From Sphingobacterium tabacisoli (GTDB lineage Bacteria > Bacteroidota > Bacteroidia > Sphingobacteriales > Sphingobacteriaceae), in the NCBI RefSeq assembly GCF_017908035.1, contig NZ_JAEQMU010000001.1, positions 1,178,001 through 1,242,000 on the forward strand: a DNA stretch of 64,000 bases. Direction: 5' to 3'. Positions 63,192 through 64,000 of the stretch are shown here, one piece after another (positions within the stretch are counted from its first letter, which is position 1; each line of letters starts with the position of its first letter). The notes under the pieces were generated by a model. It worked only from the letters and a program-made list of their open reading frames with translations, was not told the DNA's origin and did not search any database. A program made the position numbers and the translations under genes.

Positions 63192-63515
63192 ATGCATATC
63201 TTCATTAAAACAGTTGCTCTCCTATTCGCTATAATCCATCTATGGGTTTCAGGAAGCTTACTGCTACACAAACATGACGATTGCCATCAGCACGAGAACA
63301 ACTCATGCCAACATACGGATGAATCGACGGTACATGATGACTGTGCTATCTGTTATTACATCTATCTGCCAAATTCATTGGCTCCAACAGACGCCTTACA
63401 ATTAGCATACATACCCTCTTTTTTTTATTCAACGTACGACGTATCACTCGATATCACTATAGTAACACTTAAGCCTCGTCTATACACCAACAGAGGTCCT
63501 CCGATGTATAGTTAA
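63192..63515 (+). CDS. Small His/Cys-rich membrane or secreted protein
   Basis: Protein of 107 residues: N-terminal hydrophobic segment (about 2-24), followed by a metal-binding-like stretch with many His and Cys (LLHKHDDCHQHENNSCQH, then DDCAICYYIYLP). The frame is open three codons further upstream, but the promoter position fixes ATG 63192. It lies 110 bp before a TonB-dependent receptor gene in the same direction. Such His-rich proteins are often coded beside metal (copper, zinc) receptors, so a metal-related role is likely but not proven. Confidence 0.72.
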   Translation: MHIFIKTVALLFAIIHLWVSGSLLLHKHDDCHQHENNSCQHTDESTVHDDCAICYYIYLPNSLAPTDALQLAYIPSFFYSTYDVSLDITIVTLKPRLYTNRGPPMYS

Positions 63516-63625
63516 ATCAATACAGCTACTACTATGTTGTAGAGTTCCCCTATCACTGGACAACGCAATTTTGTTTTCCACGGATAAGGTATACACTTAA
63601 TTAAGATTTACTAACGACGCTATTC

Positions 63626-64000
63626 ATGAAGACGATTATCGTTTTAATCGCTCAGTGGGCATTATATACATCTATATTTGCCTACGGCCAACAGTGTAAT
63701 TTAACACTAAAAGTACGACTGATTGATGCTGAAAACCATCAGTCAATTGGCAATGCACATCTGTATTTGAACAATAATATACGTCCAAATGAACTCAGCC
63801 AAGGGGATTATCTATTTAGGCATATATGCAAAGGGACATCTTCACTCTATATAAACCGTAATGGCTACGAAAAAAAAGAAGTCCATATCAAAATCAACCA
63901 GGACACGGCATTAACAATTGTGTTGCTAAAAGAAATGCAACAACTGGATGCAGTTACCGTCACAGCCAATGCACAAGTCAATGCTCCCAAAACCTCGGTT
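63626..64000 (+). CDS. N-terminal part of a TonB-dependent receptor (cut by window edge)
   Basis: 125 codons from ATG to the right edge, no stop. Signal peptide (about 1-22, ending AYGQ), then a carboxypeptidase-regulatory-like beta domain (about 24-104, LKVRLIDAENHQSIGNAHLY), then the TonB-box-like QLDAVTVTAN start of a plug domain. It is a receptor of the CirA/FepA type rather than SusC, since no STN domain precedes the plug. The small His/Cys-rich protein upstream suggests a metal or metal-chelate ligand. Confidence 0.82.
   Translation, partial: MKTIIVLIAQWALYTSIFAYGQQCNLTLKVRLIDAENHQSIGNAHLYLNNNIRPNELSQGDYLFRHICKGTSSLYINRNGYEKKEVHIKINQDTALTIVLLKEMQQLDAVTVTANAQVNAPKTSV

Overview
The window is a chromosomal segment of a Bacteroidota bacterium, most likely of the Sphingobacteriaceae (Sphingobacterium-like). 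The evidence is two SusC/SusD outer-membrane nutrient-uptake pairs, each preceded by an ECF sigma factor and a FecR anti-sigma factor, BACON and DUF5689 surface lipoproteins, promoters of the Bacteroidota type (TTG, about 20 bp, TAnnTTTG), and very few Shine-Dalgarno sequences. Housekeeping genes (smc, trpS, mazG, rocD, a XerC/D recombinase) show that it is chromosome. I see no tRNA, rRNA, insertion sequence, prophage or CRISPR array.

Region 1 (about 0.3-10.2 kb, minus strand) reads sigma factor, FecR, SusC, SusD, M14 zinc carboxypeptidase, and looks like a locus for capture and trimming of peptides. Region 2 (10.5-18.9 kb) is a mosaic of small units: a WG-repeat protein; a membrane protein / sigma factor / small ferredoxin-like operon; an operon of two lipoproteins plus a glutathionylspermidine-synthase-like ATP-grasp enzyme (a YgiBC-like unit); a YncE-like beta-propeller; an OmdA-like protein; and an SDR protein lacking its catalytic tyrosine.

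Region 3 (19-33.3 kb, minus strand) is the most distinctive locus: BACON-type lipoprotein, sigma factor, FecR, SusC, SusD, an endonuclease/exonuclease/phosphatase (EEP) lipoprotein, two large BACON + DUF5689 lipoproteins, and a second secreted EEP enzyme. I read it as a regulated surface system for phosphodiester substrates such as extracellular nucleic acids. Region 4 (33.5-44.3 kb) holds an RND efflux operon (adaptor, pump, outer-membrane factor), a TPR histidine kinase / response regulator pair, and a very small secreted peptide gene with its own terminator just upstream of the kinase. Two uncharacterised genes flanking this region carry the same palindrome, TTACGG-N4-CCGTAA, exactly 20 bp upstream of their -7 elements.

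Region 5 (44.4-64 kb) is mostly core: ornithine aminotransferase, MazG, TrpS, a deoxynucleoside kinase, an ABC-F ATPase, SMC, an M13 peptidase, a degenerate YgjP-like protein followed by an MpaB-like oxygenase, an M16 peptidase, and XerD. It ends with a His/Cys-rich small membrane protein followed by the first 125 codons of a TonB-dependent receptor.

Several genes have a -7 element only 3-7 bases before their ATG, so leaderless or near-leaderless transcripts appear common, and this fixes some start codons. Functions are inferred from remembered family motifs; no database search was run.
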